Source: Salibacterium salarium (GTDB lineage Bacteria; Bacillota; Bacilli; Bacillales; Marinococcaceae). Taken from it: a stretch of DNA of 64,000 nt. The stretch lies in NCBI RefSeq assembly GCF_030813635.1, contig NZ_JAUSUM010000002.1, positions 124,001 to 188,000 on the forward strand, written 5' to 3'. A program made the position numbers and the translations under genes. Below, in pieces: positions 32,424 to 41,609 of this stretch. Under the pieces are notes generated by a model that made no database searches, had not been told where the DNA came from, and was given only the letters and a program-made list of their open reading frames with translations. Positions within the stretch are counted from its first letter, which is position 1. Every line of letters begins with the position of its first letter.

Positions 32424-34369
32424 CCATCCAATTGCAATACATACTCTACTAGTGCGTTTTGTTCTGCCCTCGTAAATCCTCTCCTCTTATCGACCCAAAA
32501 AGAGTGACCTCCCCCTTTGATATCCAACTTTTTCAGTTTTGTCGATGATTGATTAGCATCTATCACTTTTTGTCGTAACGATTCATCCACCATTGCTTTC
32601 ATACTGAGGTAAGGATCTGGATTTATTCCTTTGTTTAGAGTTCCGGGAATACCTATATCCTTCTTTTCATCTGGACCTACGGCAACGCCTCCATCATGTA
32701 AATATGGGGCCTGCCAATAAACTCCAGCAAGTCCTTTTACTTTGTATCCCCCATCTGAACCGTTGTGAGCAAAACCTAGTTTTACATCGTTTTTCGAGAA
32801 GCTATTTGAAGGAATTTGTAAACGAAGAGGTTGGTTAGGTACTGGAACGGGTGTGTCTGGCGCATATATAGATGCTTTATCCCAAATTTTTTCTGTTGAG
32901 GCTAACGCTTTCGCACGAGTTGGACTTGTGCCGATTTCTTTAGAAGGAATAATTTGATTGTTTGTTTTGAAACGACCAGCGTGACAAGACGAACACCCTG
33001 CTCGTTGAAATACCTCTCTACCTTGTTTAATAACCGCATCACTGACGGACCGCTCCGGCTTTGGTGGAACAAGGGTATTTTGATACGCGGATACTGCATT
33101 GTTTTGTTCATTCACTTTATATCCGGGTGATGATACAATCAATCCGTCTGGAGCTGCTAATGTGACTCGCGGAAAAGTCGGAAGCTTCACTAATTCGTTC
33201 ACACCAGGAGTTTGTGGATTTGGATCGACATCCTTGAAAAAAGAACTTGGCTTTTTCGAGGAGGACGGTTGATAACGAAATCTTTCATTAGCAGCGTTTT
33301 GAAGAATAGTGCCGATATACATTTCTTCATCTATCTCAAACATTTCTTTACTAATATGAGACTGTGCAAGAGCATCTGCACCTTGTGCATGAACATTGTT
33401 ACTAAGCGTTGTTAAACCGTTGAATGGTCCAGCCATTCCCATTCCACTCCAACTGTACGGGTGATCTCCAAAAGTAAAAGAATCGCCTACCTGTGTGGGG
33501 TTGGATGTAAGGTCTACCGTCGCATCAAAAAAACCACGCGGCCAGCTAATTAAAGTTTTATCGACTTCTTGTTCAAATGTATTAATGTCGGGTAACTTAG
33601 CCGTTTTATTATCAGATGTTTTAATTTCGCGGCTAGAGGAGCTAACGTATTTCTCTATATTTTCTTTTTCTGTATGGGTGAAATAGGCTGCTGAATTACT
33701 AGCGAGAGCCATCAGCAGCCCAACATTCAAATTTGTATTTGTTGCTCCTTCGACTATTTTACCATTGCGCTCGTCGACTCTGGCGTGACAGGCCGCACAG
33801 GTAATACCTGCTTTCACGCGTCCTTTTTCTACCGTCAGCGGCATCCCAATCGGCATCATGCCACCTTTAGGAACAGCCAAACCTGTATCAATTTTTTCTC
33901 CTTTTTCAAATGTCTTATCGTCTATTGTAATTGTCTGAGCTAATTCGACTTGAAGGTTGTTTGTCCCTTTCCCTTTCAAAGCAAACGATGCTTTCGCAAT
34001 ATTCCAGATAGATAACGGGCCGTCAAGAATCCCCATAATATCTGTTAAAAATACTTCATTCCCAAACGTTTCCTTATAAAAAACTTCTCTTCCAAGATCA
34101 AGCAAATCTTGATCAATTTTCACTGTTCCCTTTTTTGATGAAAGTTCTGCTGGTGATTTTGAAGATGCTTCTTCTTCTGAAACCGATTCGCCCCATGTAT
34201 CGTAAACTTGTTCAATACGACCGTTACGATAAATGTCGTCTTTATTAGCTACTTTATCAAACGACGGCATATAAGCTATTCGAAAAGATGGAATAAAAAA
34301 CAGAAAGAATGCTGTAACAGCTAACACTATAAAAATAATGGTACCGTATTGCACGCGTTTTCGAATCAA
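32411..34369 (-). CDS. Membrane-anchored diheme c-type cytochrome, MauG/RoxA-like
   Basis: This 652-aa protein has an N-terminal membrane anchor (IIFIVLAVTAFFLFFIPSF), a first heme site CAACH at about residue 190 and a second CSSCH at about 460 followed by AGRFKTNN. The second half resembles the cytochrome c peroxidase/MauG domain (VKGLAGVYWQAPYLHDGGVA). It would face outward and pass electrons or oxidise a substrate. RoxA-type rubber oxygenases and related Bacillus electron transport proteins share this size and layout; I cannot choose among them. It is monocistronic, starting at an ATG behind GGGAGG. Confidence 0.78.
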   Translation of the reverse strand: MIRKRVQYGTIIFIVLAVTAFFLFFIPSFRIAYMPSFDKVANKDDIYRNGRIEQVYDTWGESVSEEEASSKSPAELSSKKGTVKIDQDLLDLGREVFYKETFGNEVFLTDIMGILDGPLSIWNIAKASFALKGKGTNNLQVELAQTITIDDKTFEKGEKIDTGLAVPKGGMMPIGMPLTVEKGRVKAGITCAACHARVDERNGKIVEGATNTNLNVGLLMALASNSAAYFTHTEKENIEKYVSSSSREIKTSDNKTAKLPDINTFEQEVDKTLISWPRGFFDATVDLTSNPTQVGDSFTFGDHPYSWSGMGMAGPFNGLTTLSNNVHAQGADALAQSHISKEMFEIDEEMYIGTILQNAANERFRYQPSSSKKPSSFFKDVDPNPQTPGVNELVKLPTFPRVTLAAPDGLIVSSPGYKVNEQNNAVSAYQNTLVPPKPERSVSDAVIKQGREVFQRAGCSSCHAGRFKTNNQIIPSKEIGTSPTRAKALASTEKIWDKASIYAPDTPVPVPNQPLRLQIPSNSFSKNDVKLGFAHNGSDGGYKVKGLAGVYWQAPYLHDGGVAVGPDEKKDIGIPGTLNKGINPDPYLSMKAMVDESLRQKVIDANQSSTKLKKLDIKGGGHSFWVDKRRGFTRAEQNALVEYVLQLDGEKD

Positions 34370-34749
34370 ACATACCTCCCTTTCTTTTCTATGATGCTCG
34401 ATGTTGTGTGTATTATGAGGAGTTATGTTTAAATCAACATCAAGGATGGAAAAGAAAATGCAGGTATGAAAAAATGTGAGGACAGAATGTGTATTGGATA
34501 AATTTCTCTAATACCGAGCATGACTGTATATATAGAAATATTACTATAAGTGTTTTGAGAATTTCACATATTTTTTTATAATATTTAGGCGATATTTGAT
34601 TAATTGTTTATAGTGAATCTTTGAATGGTGTGATATAATTCTGAAAGTCAATGAAATTTTCCTGTTTTTTTCATTAAGCTTGTAAAGAAAATATAAACGA
34701 TTATAAAGAACTTCATGATAACGTTAGAGAGAAGCTAGGAGGAATACAA
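34370..34749. other. Intergenic leader region before tagD
   Basis: No gene is seen in these 380 bases. The proximal part holds an extended -10 promoter for tagD. Long A/T-rich stretches fill the rest. Confidence 0.6.
34611..34639 (+). promoter_or_regulatory. Extended -10 promoter upstream of tagD
   Basis: TGATATAAT (TG at 34631, TATAAT at 34634-34639) is an extended -10 box; the -35 region at this distance is poor. The leader is about 100 bases long. Confidence 0.55.
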
Positions 34750-35148
34750 ATGAAAAAAGTTATAACGTATGGAACTTTTGATTTGCTGCATTGGGGTCAT
34801 ATAAATTTGTTGAAGCGAGCTAAAGAGTTAGGAGATTACTTGATTGTCGCAATCTCAACAGATGAATTTAATGAAATAAAAAACAAAAAAGCATATTATC
34901 CTTATGAACAAAGAAAAATGATTTTAGAAGCAGTTCGTTATGTCGATGAAGTCATTCCTGAAAATGAGTGGGAACAAAAAGCGAAGGATATCGTTAACTA
35001 TAAAGTGGACTTGCTGGTAATGGGAGATGACTGGAAAGGGAAGTTTGATTCTCTTGCACAGTACTGCGAAATCGTGTACTTGCCAAGGACCGCTAATATT
35101 TCCACGACAAAAATAAAAAACGAATTGCTCCTTGCGAATGCGTATTAA
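34750..35148 (+). CDS. tagD: Glycerol-3-phosphate cytidylyltransferase
   Basis: This 132-aa protein makes CDP-glycerol from CTP and glycerol 3-phosphate for wall teichoic acid. It carries the nucleotidyltransferase motifs TYGTFDLLHWGHINLLKRA (with HxGH) and RTANISTTKIKN near the end, and the family WKGKFD block. Length equals TagD of B. subtilis as I recall (about 130 aa). The ribosome site is TAGGAGG. The tag genes that follow support the role. Confidence 0.95.
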   Translation: MKKVITYGTFDLLHWGHINLLKRAKELGDYLIVAISTDEFNEIKNKKAYYPYEQRKMILEAVRYVDEVIPENEWEQKAKDIVNYKVDLLVMGDDWKGKFDSLAQYCEIVYLPRTANISTTKIKNELLLANAY

Positions 35149-35150
35149 TG

Positions 35151-35179
35151 AAAAAGAGGGATTTTTTCTCTCTTTTTTT
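35151..35179 (+). terminator. Terminator after tagD
   Basis: AAAAAGAG pairs with CTCTTTTT over a short loop and a T-run follows; it separates tagD from the next tag gene. Confidence 0.65.
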
Positions 35180-35266
35180 GTTTTACACTATGAAAAGGGT
35201 ATATAATAGACCGGACCGCTGTAAATACTAAGATTACTTGTTTTAAACAGAAGGGTATTGAATGTT

Positions 35267-36481
35267 ATGAAAAAGAAATTAAAAAAAATGCGAAAAAAAT
35301 GGAAGAAGATGAAAAAATCAAAAACGATACGAAAAATGTATCGTAAAGTATTTGGATTAGTAGGTAAACTCCCTAAAAAAGACAATATTATTGTGTTCGA
35401 AAGTTTTTTAGGGAAACAGTACAGTTGTAATCCAAGAGCAATTTATGAAGAAATGAAAAAGCAAGATCGTGATTTTACCTATTATTGGAGTATTGATCAT
35501 CGGTATAAAAAACATTTTGAAGAGCATGGTGTACGAACGATTCATCGTTTTTCTATCAAATGGTTCATTGTTATGATGCGTGCAAAATATTGGGTGTTCA
35601 ATAGTCGATTGCCAAAATGGATTCCCAAGCCGGCAGAGACCGTTTATTTACAGACTTGGCATGGTACACCGTTGAAAAAATTAGCGCTTGATATGGAAGA
35701 AGTGCATATGCCTGGAACAACAACCGAAATGTATAAGAAGAATTTTGTGACAGAAGCAAAAAGGTGGAATTATTTAGTTGCACCTAACGAATATTCGGCT
35801 GAAATATTCGAGAGAGCGTTTGAATTTGACCATACATTTTTAAAAACGGGTTATCCTCGTAATGATTACTTGTTTCGTTACAACAAGGAAGATGTTGATG
35901 CTATAAAAAACAGATTGAATATATCTCATGACAAAAAAGTTATATTATACGCACCAACTTGGCGGGATAATGAATATCACTTTATCGGAAAATATAAGTT
36001 TTCCGTTAAAATGGATATGGATGCAATGAAAGAAGAACTCGGAGATGACTATGTGATTTTATTCCGACTACATTATTTGGTCGCTGATCACTTGGATCTC
36101 AGTGATTATGAAGACTTTGCAGTTGATGCATCCCATTATCCGGATATTCGTGATCTCTATATTGTAAGTGACTTGTTAATCACTGATTATTCGTCGGTAA
36201 TGTTTGATTTTGGTGTGTTAAAACGACCAATGCTATTTTATGTTTATGATATTGATAATTATCGAGATATGCTACGAGGATTCTATTTTGATTTTGAAAA
36301 CGAAGCGCCGGGACCTTTAGTTACAACAACAGAACCGTTGATAGAAGAAATAAAAAATGCGGATACCATACGAGAGCGATATCGTCCTCACGTTGATACG
36401 TTTGAAGAGAAGTTTCACTCGCTTGAAGACGGAAATGCGGCTAAGCGTGTGATAGAAAGCGTTTTTGGCCGGTCGCGGTAA
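35267..36481 (+). CDS. CDP-glycerol glycerophosphotransferase (TagB/TagF family)
   Basis: This roughly 404-aa protein has a strongly basic N-terminal 30 residues (KKKLKKMRKKWKKMKKSKTI), which suits binding to the membrane surface, and the family core: TVYLQTWHGTPLKKL, KTGYPRNDYLF, VILYAPTWRDNEYH, FRLHYLVADHLDL and VSDLLITDYSSVMFDF. It transfers glycerol phosphate from CDP-glycerol to the teichoic acid linkage unit. The length is that of TagB (primase) rather than the longer TagF; which one cannot be settled. I prefer ATG 35267 over the TTG nine bases upstream because of spacing from AGAAGGG. Confidence 0.88.
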   Translation: MKKKLKKMRKKWKKMKKSKTIRKMYRKVFGLVGKLPKKDNIIVFESFLGKQYSCNPRAIYEEMKKQDRDFTYYWSIDHRYKKHFEEHGVRTIHRFSIKWFIVMMRAKYWVFNSRLPKWIPKPAETVYLQTWHGTPLKKLALDMEEVHMPGTTTEMYKKNFVTEAKRWNYLVAPNEYSAEIFERAFEFDHTFLKTGYPRNDYLFRYNKEDVDAIKNRLNISHDKKVILYAPTWRDNEYHFIGKYKFSVKMDMDAMKEELGDDYVILFRLHYLVADHLDLSDYEDFAVDASHYPDIRDLYIVSDLLITDYSSVMFDFGVLKRPMLFYVYDIDNYRDMLRGFYFDFENEAPGPLVTTTEPLIEEIKNADTIRERYRPHVDTFEEKFHSLEDGNAAKRVIESVFGRSR

Positions 36482-36504
36482 CAATAAAAAAAGAGGGAAT
36501 CGCT

Positions 36505-37308
36505 ATGAAATCTGTCTTTAATATCGCAAAAGAACTTTGGCAGAACGTTTATTTAATTAATAGACTGGCTCTGTATGAAATAAAAATTAAAAATAACAAT
36601 AACTATTTGGGGGCGGCCTGGGAGCTTATCACCCCACTCTTTTTCATAGCCATTTATTGGTTTGTTTTTGGTTACGGCATAAGAGAAAACAGTGCTGTGG
36701 ATGGTATTCCTTTTCTAAACTGGATGACGGCAGGCATAACCATTTGGTTTTTTATTCAACCAGCGATAACACAAGGTTCAAAAGCTATTTATACCAAGAT
36801 TAGACTAGTGTCGAATATGAACTTCCCAACTAGTGTTATTCCTGCTTATGTCACGGTATCAAAATTATACCCTCATTTAGTTATTTTATTTCTCGTTATG
36901 GTCTTCATGCAGTTTACGGATTACAAAATAAATTTATACTATATACAGTTTCCGTATTACATTATTAGTATGGTGATTCTAACGTTAGCAGTTGTACTTA
37001 TTACTTCAACGCTAACGACAGTTATTCGAGATGTCCAAATGTTTATTCAATCGACCATACGTGTGTTCTTATATATTACTCCTTTCTTGTGGATTGCTGA
37101 TATGCCAGGTTGGGTTGAATCGCTTATGCGGTTAAACCCTTTATATTATTTAGTGGAAGGTTATCGTGCCTCTTTTTTCGCAGAATCGTGGTACGCAGTA
37201 GAAAACTGGGAATATACGTTATATTTTTGGGGGCTTGTTGTTGTCTTGTTCGTTATCGGGGGATTTTTGCATATGAGATTCCGCAGACACTTCATTGATT
37301 TTCTATAA
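36505..37308 (+). CDS. tagG: Teichoic acid ABC transporter permease
   Basis: This 267-aa protein has six hydrophobic helices and ABC-2 type permease text (LGAAWELITPLFFIAIYWFVFGYG, LNPLYYLVEGYRASFF). With TagH it exports wall teichoic acid across the membrane. It lies 23 bases after the glycerophosphotransferase gene and 15 bases before tagH, in normal tag order. Confidence 0.92.
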   Translation: MKSVFNIAKELWQNVYLINRLALYEIKIKNNNNYLGAAWELITPLFFIAIYWFVFGYGIRENSAVDGIPFLNWMTAGITIWFFIQPAITQGSKAIYTKIRLVSNMNFPTSVIPAYVTVSKLYPHLVILFLVMVFMQFTDYKINLYYIQFPYYIISMVILTLAVVLITSTLTTVIRDVQMFIQSTIRVFLYITPFLWIADMPGWVESLMRLNPLYYLVEGYRASFFAESWYAVENWEYTLYFWGLVVVLFVIGGFLHMRFRRHFIDFL

Positions 37309-37323
37309 AAGGGGGGATTGACT

Positions 37324-38142
37324 ATGTCTAAAGCGGTAGTGGCAAACAATGTAACGAAGAAATTCAAATTATATGAATCCCAGACCGAGCGTTTAAAAGA
37401 TTTACTGATGCCCAAAAGTTTCGGAGAGGAGTTTTTTGCTCTTCGTAATGTTTCTTTTGAAGCAGAACAAGGTGATATTATTGGATTGTTAGGCGTGAAT
37501 GGATCTGGGAAGTCAACATTGTCGAACATTATCGCTGGCATCGTTCCAGAAACCAGCGGTGATATACAAATCACTGGTGAACCCGCTATTATCGATATAT
37601 CCTCCGGTTTGAATAGCAAATTGACTGGTAGAGAAAATATCGAAATGAAATGTTTAATGCTTGGATTTACGAAAAAGGAAATTAGAAACATGGAGCAAAA
37701 CATTATCGAATTCGCCGAAATGGATAAATTTATTGATCAGCCTGTAAAATCTTATTCTAAAGGGATGAAATCAAGATTAGGTTTTTCAATAAATGTTAGT
37801 ATTGATCCAGATATTTTGATCGTAGATGAAGCGCTGTCTGTCGGAGACAAGGCATTTGCAAAAAAAAGTTTGGAAAAGATGCAAGAGTTTAAAGAACGGG
37901 GCAAAACAATGTTTTTTGTGAGCCATTCTCTTGGTCAAATAAGAGAATTTTGTAATAAAGCCATTTGGCTTGAATTTGGTGAAATGAAAGCTTCCGGCCC
38001 ATTAACCGAGGTTGCTGCTGAATATGATCAATTCTTGAAAGACTATAACACTTGGACGAAGAAACAACGTAAAAAGTTCCGTCAGCGTGGGTTTGCCCAA
38101 CAAAGTCAAACGGAGCAAAGCTTGAATACGATTGTGAAATAA
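37324..38142 (+). CDS. tagH: Teichoic acid ABC transporter ATPase, short form
   Basis: This 272-aa protein has the ABC motifs: Walker A GLLGVNGSGKSTL, signature SYSKGMKSRLGFSINVSIDP, Walker B ILIVDEALSVGDKAF and the H-loop FFVSHSLG. It ends soon after the nucleotide-binding domain, with a basic Gln-rich tail. The B. subtilis TagH, as I recall, is about twice as long with an extra membrane and outer domain, so this is a minimal version. ATG 37324 is well spaced from AAGGGGGGA. Confidence 0.92.
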   Translation: MSKAVVANNVTKKFKLYESQTERLKDLLMPKSFGEEFFALRNVSFEAEQGDIIGLLGVNGSGKSTLSNIIAGIVPETSGDIQITGEPAIIDISSGLNSKLTGRENIEMKCLMLGFTKKEIRNMEQNIIEFAEMDKFIDQPVKSYSKGMKSRLGFSINVSIDPDILIVDEALSVGDKAFAKKSLEKMQEFKERGKTMFFVSHSLGQIREFCNKAIWLEFGEMKASGPLTEVAAEYDQFLKDYNTWTKKQRKKFRQRGFAQQSQTEQSLNTIVK

Positions 38143-38168
38143 AAAAGGTACAAAAACCAATATGTTAT

Positions 38169-38203
38169 ACACACTCGGATGACAGTCATTCGGGTGTTTT
38201 TTA
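38169..38203 (+). terminator. Terminator of the tag operon
   Basis: ACACTCGGATGA and TCATTCGGGTGT pair around a three-base loop with small mismatches, followed by TTTTTT. Confidence 0.8.
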
Positions 38204-38241
38204 TATTATCGAAAAGTCATTAATTTTCGTAACACACCTTA

Positions 38242-38272
38242 TTGTTAACTTTAATAAATTAAATGTTGACAA
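38242..38272. promoter_or_regulatory. BirA-type operator upstream of bioY
   Basis: TTGTTAAC (38242-38249) and GTTGACAA (38265-38272) form an inverted repeat with a 15-base spacer. This is the arrangement of BirA operators in Firmicutes. The right half overlaps a TTGACA -35 box. The bioY gene downstream makes the call convincing. Confidence 0.8.
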
Positions 38273-38325
38273 TTATTTTTTTCTTGTTAACATTCTATAT
38301 AGACTTATTTTTGGAGGACAAGTGT

Positions 38326-38904
38326 ATGAGAACAAGAACAATGATGTATGTTGCAATGTTTGCGGCGGTAGTTGGAGTGCTTGGACTGATACCGCTGATT
38401 CCATTGCCATTTTCACCGGTACCGATTACAGCACAGACACTGGGGGTTATGCTTGCTGGTTGTCTTTTAGGAGCAAGGTTGGGCGGAGCAAGTATGTTTC
38501 TTGTGTTGGCATTGATAACAGTAGGTATACCACTTTTATCAGGTGGACGTGGAGGAATAGGTGTATTGTTAGGTCCAAGTGGAGGTTATATTTTGTCATG
38601 GCCAATCGCTGCTTTTGTTATAGGATGGATAATAGAACGTTTCTTACCACGTCTTCGTATGATTCAAGCGTTAACGGCTAATGTAATAGGTGGTATTTTG
38701 ATTATTCATATATTCGGTATATTGTATTATGCTTACATTACGAATGTTTCGATTGCAACGGCAGTTATTTATGATATAAGTTTTTTACCTGGCGATACGT
38801 TAAAAGCAGTTGTCGCTTCATACATTACTGTAAAAATAGCTAATAATCACCCTTCCTTGTTAAACGGAGTACAAAAGACGATCTTATATAAAAACGCTAG
38901 TTAG
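38326..38904 (+). CDS. bioY: Biotin ECF transporter substrate-binding protein BioY
   Basis: This 192-aa membrane protein has about six helices and the BioY blocks PLPFSPVPITAQTLGVMLAG, LGARLGGASMFLVLALITVG and LLGPSGGYILSWPIAAFVIG. It captures biotin in the membrane. ATG 38326 follows TTGGAGGA; longer in-frame starts overlap the operator. It heads an operon with yhfT-, yhfS- and MaoC-like genes, as bioY does in the B. subtilis yhfUTS group. Confidence 0.93.
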   Translation: MRTRTMMYVAMFAAVVGVLGLIPLIPLPFSPVPITAQTLGVMLAGCLLGARLGGASMFLVLALITVGIPLLSGGRGGIGVLLGPSGGYILSWPIAAFVIGWIIERFLPRLRMIQALTANVIGGILIIHIFGILYYAYITNVSIATAVIYDISFLPGDTLKAVVASYITVKIANNHPSLLNGVQKTILYKNAS

Positions 38905-38914
38905 GTGAATGGAT

Positions 38915-40456
38915 ATGACTATTGCTTCTAGATTTCGTAACAACGCAAAAACAAATCCGGATAAAATAGCTATACATACAAAGGAAGAATATGTAACCTA
39001 TCTTGCCTTAGATAAAAAAACAGATACGGTTGCCGGAGCACTGTTAAAGTATAACTGTGCTAATAGTGACACTTCGCCACCTAAAATTGCTATTTTAATG
39101 TCTAATAAAATCGAATTTATAGAAGTGCTTCTCGGTTCGGCAAAGGCAGGATGGCTGACTGTAACGTGCGACCCAAAATGGAGTGAACGAGAAATTCTAA
39201 CGATGTTAGAGCAGGCGCGACCAGAAGTATTATTTATCGATTCCTCTTTTTTCTCACTCATAGATGTTCTTCCTAAAAAAATACGTATTGTTGTTTGTGA
39301 TGAATTGGAATGCCAAAGCAGTCTGTCTTACCAAAACTGGCTCTTGCAAGGGGGAACTGTAACTTATTATTCTAAGCCATACTTTAAAAACCGTCCTTTT
39401 TATATGGGGTTTACATCAGGTACAACGGGGCTTCCAAAAGGATTTATTAGAACTCATCAATCTTGGATTACAAGCTTTATCGAAGCAGATAAAGAATTGC
39501 AGTTACAATCGACGGATGACATATCAGTTCCTGGTCCACTCGTCCATTCTCTATTTCTATTTGCCGTGTTATACGCACTTCATTTAGGTTCTACTTGTTA
39601 TTTAGAAAGAACTTTTTCGGCCCGGGCGCTTAAGCAAACATTAAAAAACAACCATATAACGGTAATGTATGGAGTTCCGACAATGTATGAAGCATTATTT
39701 TCTTCATTACAGGAATTTGAACAAAAGGACATAATCTTAGAAAAATGCATCATATCTGGTGATAAGCCCTCCAAACATAAAATAAAGGAATGGGAAATCA
39801 TTTTACCAGAAACAGAATGGATATCGTTTTACGGGTCATCAGAGCTAAGTTTTGTAGCTATTCTCCCACATGTTGATAGATATAGAAAAGAAGAGGGGAT
39901 TGGATATCCTTTTTCAACTGTGGAAGTTTCTATTCGAGATCAGTTGGGAGAAGAGTTGCCACAAGGTGAAATAGGAGAGTTATTTGCACGAAGTCCGATG
40001 GTTTTTTCTGGGTATCATCAAGAAAGGGTTATGGAGAAGGGGGAATGGATCTCTTCTGGAGACATGGTTTGGTCAGAAAAGGACGGTTTCTTGAATTTAG
40101 CAGGACGTAAGAAAAATAAAATAGTGACAGGAGGATTAAATGTTTTTCCAGAAGAGGTGGAAACCTTATTAAAATCTCACTATTTGGTGGAAAATGCAGC
40201 TGTTACAGGAGTTAACGATGAATATTGGGGTGAAAAGACTGCAGCCTTAATCGTCTTGTATCATCACAGAAACATAGACAAAGAAAAAGTTATAGAGGAA
40301 TTGAAAGCCTATTGTAAAAATAATCTGGCTGTTTATAAATGCCCACAAAGATGGGAGATTACAAACGAAATTTTCCTTACGACAAGTGGAAAACCTGCAA
40401 GAAGTGTAATGAAGGAAAAGTTGCAAAAGAAAGATAGGGACAATATAGATGAATAA
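38915..40456 (+). CDS. yhfT: AMP-forming acyl-CoA synthetase (YhfT-like)
   Basis: This 513-aa acyl-activating enzyme has the AMP motif YMGFTSGTTGLPKGFIRTH, the SFYGSSELSF block, the GxxxSGD motif (GEWISSGDMVW) and the C-terminal TSGKPARS with the catalytic Lys. It would activate a fatty or dicarboxylic acid. Its place behind bioY matches yhfT. I use ATG 38915 since AGGTG at 38903-38907 is then seven bases upstream; ATG 38909 is too close. It overlaps the thiolase gene by eight bases. Confidence 0.87.
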   Translation: MTIASRFRNNAKTNPDKIAIHTKEEYVTYLALDKKTDTVAGALLKYNCANSDTSPPKIAILMSNKIEFIEVLLGSAKAGWLTVTCDPKWSEREILTMLEQARPEVLFIDSSFFSLIDVLPKKIRIVVCDELECQSSLSYQNWLLQGGTVTYYSKPYFKNRPFYMGFTSGTTGLPKGFIRTHQSWITSFIEADKELQLQSTDDISVPGPLVHSLFLFAVLYALHLGSTCYLERTFSARALKQTLKNNHITVMYGVPTMYEALFSSLQEFEQKDIILEKCIISGDKPSKHKIKEWEIILPETEWISFYGSSELSFVAILPHVDRYRKEEGIGYPFSTVEVSIRDQLGEELPQGEIGELFARSPMVFSGYHQERVMEKGEWISSGDMVWSEKDGFLNLAGRKKNKIVTGGLNVFPEEVETLLKSHYLVENAAVTGVNDEYWGEKTAALIVLYHHRNIDKEKVIEELKAYCKNNLAVYKCPQRWEITNEIFLTTSGKPARSVMKEKLQKKDRDNIDE

Positions 40457-41609
40457 ACCAGTTATCGTATGTGCTAAACGAACAGTGATTGGCAAAGTAG
40501 ATGGAATTATCCGAAATATTCCACCGGAACAGTTGGTTAAAACGCTCATTCAAGATATTTTGCTAGAAACAAAAATTCCTACGGAGGAAATAGATGACGT
40601 TATTCTAGGAAATGTTGTTGGTCCGGGTGGAAATATAGGCCGGCTTTCATCTCTTGAAGCCGGTCTGCCAGTGAATGTACCTGGAATGACAGTAGATAGG
40701 CAATGTGGATCGGGACTTGAAGCTATAGGTATAGCTTCAAGAATGATTCAAGCCGGTGCAGGCAACATTTATTTCGCAGGTGGTGTGGAAAGTGTAAGTT
40801 TGGCACCTTGGAAAATGGAAAAACCAAAAAATGTATATAAAGATTTCCCACGTTTATATGAAAGAGCTCGTTTCTCCCCCGATGTAATCGGCGACCCAGA
40901 AATGGGAGAAGCGGCAGAAAATGTAGCAGTGAAATATGGGATTTCAAGAGAAGATCAAGATATTTATGCTGCCGAAAGTCACCGTAAGGCAACCGAGGCG
41001 ATGGAAAATGGCCGGTTTGATAATGAAATAGTGAATCTTGTTGGTATTTCTAATAATGATGAATGTCCAAGACGTAAAACAAGCAAAAGAATGCTACGAC
41101 GTCTTCCCCCAGTGTTTATGCAAAACGGAACAGTTACCGCTGGAAATTCTTGTCCGAAGAATGACGGTGCCTCTATTGTTTTAATTATGGAAGAAAAAAG
41201 AGCAGTAGAGTTGGGACTTGATCCAATCGTAGAGGTGTTGGATACAGTGACGTCAGGCGTGGACCCGAACTTACTTGGAATTGGTCCAGTTCCTGCTGTT
41301 CATCAATGTTTGGAACGAAACAGATTGCAGATGAAAGATATTGATCAAATGGAATTTAATGAAGCCTTTGCGTCTCAAACTCTTGCTTGTATAAGATCAT
41401 TTGAGATTCCGGTTGATAAAGTGAACACTGGAGGTGGTACGATTGCTCTTGGTCATCCATACGGTGCAACGGGAGCGATTATTACGACAAGGTTGTGTAC
41501 GGAGATGACACAAAGACAGACAGAGTTTGGTATTGTAACAATGGGCATTGGCGGTGGAATGGGAATTGCCATGCTTTGCAAAAATAAAAACGGAGGAACA
41601 AAATCATGA
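40449..41609 (+). CDS. yhfS: Thiolase-family protein lacking the second catalytic cysteine (YhfS-like)
   Basis: This 386-aa thiolase-fold protein keeps the nucleophile (VDRQCGSGLEAIGIA), the NEAFASQTLA block and the His of GGGTIALGHPYGATGAII. The usual C-terminal CxGGGxG reads TMGIGGGMGIAML, so the acid/base Cys is Gly. It may thus act as a modified thiolase or acyltransferase. The gene lies between the acyl-CoA synthetase and the MaoC gene with overlaps on both sides. Confidence 0.87.
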   Translation: MNKPVIVCAKRTVIGKVDGIIRNIPPEQLVKTLIQDILLETKIPTEEIDDVILGNVVGPGGNIGRLSSLEAGLPVNVPGMTVDRQCGSGLEAIGIASRMIQAGAGNIYFAGGVESVSLAPWKMEKPKNVYKDFPRLYERARFSPDVIGDPEMGEAAENVAVKYGISREDQDIYAAESHRKATEAMENGRFDNEIVNLVGISNNDECPRRKTSKRMLRRLPPVFMQNGTVTAGNSCPKNDGASIVLIMEEKRAVELGLDPIVEVLDTVTSGVDPNLLGIGPVPAVHQCLERNRLQMKDIDQMEFNEAFASQTLACIRSFEIPVDKVNTGGGTIALGHPYGATGAIITTRLCTEMTQRQTEFGIVTMGIGGGMGIAMLCKNKNGGTKS

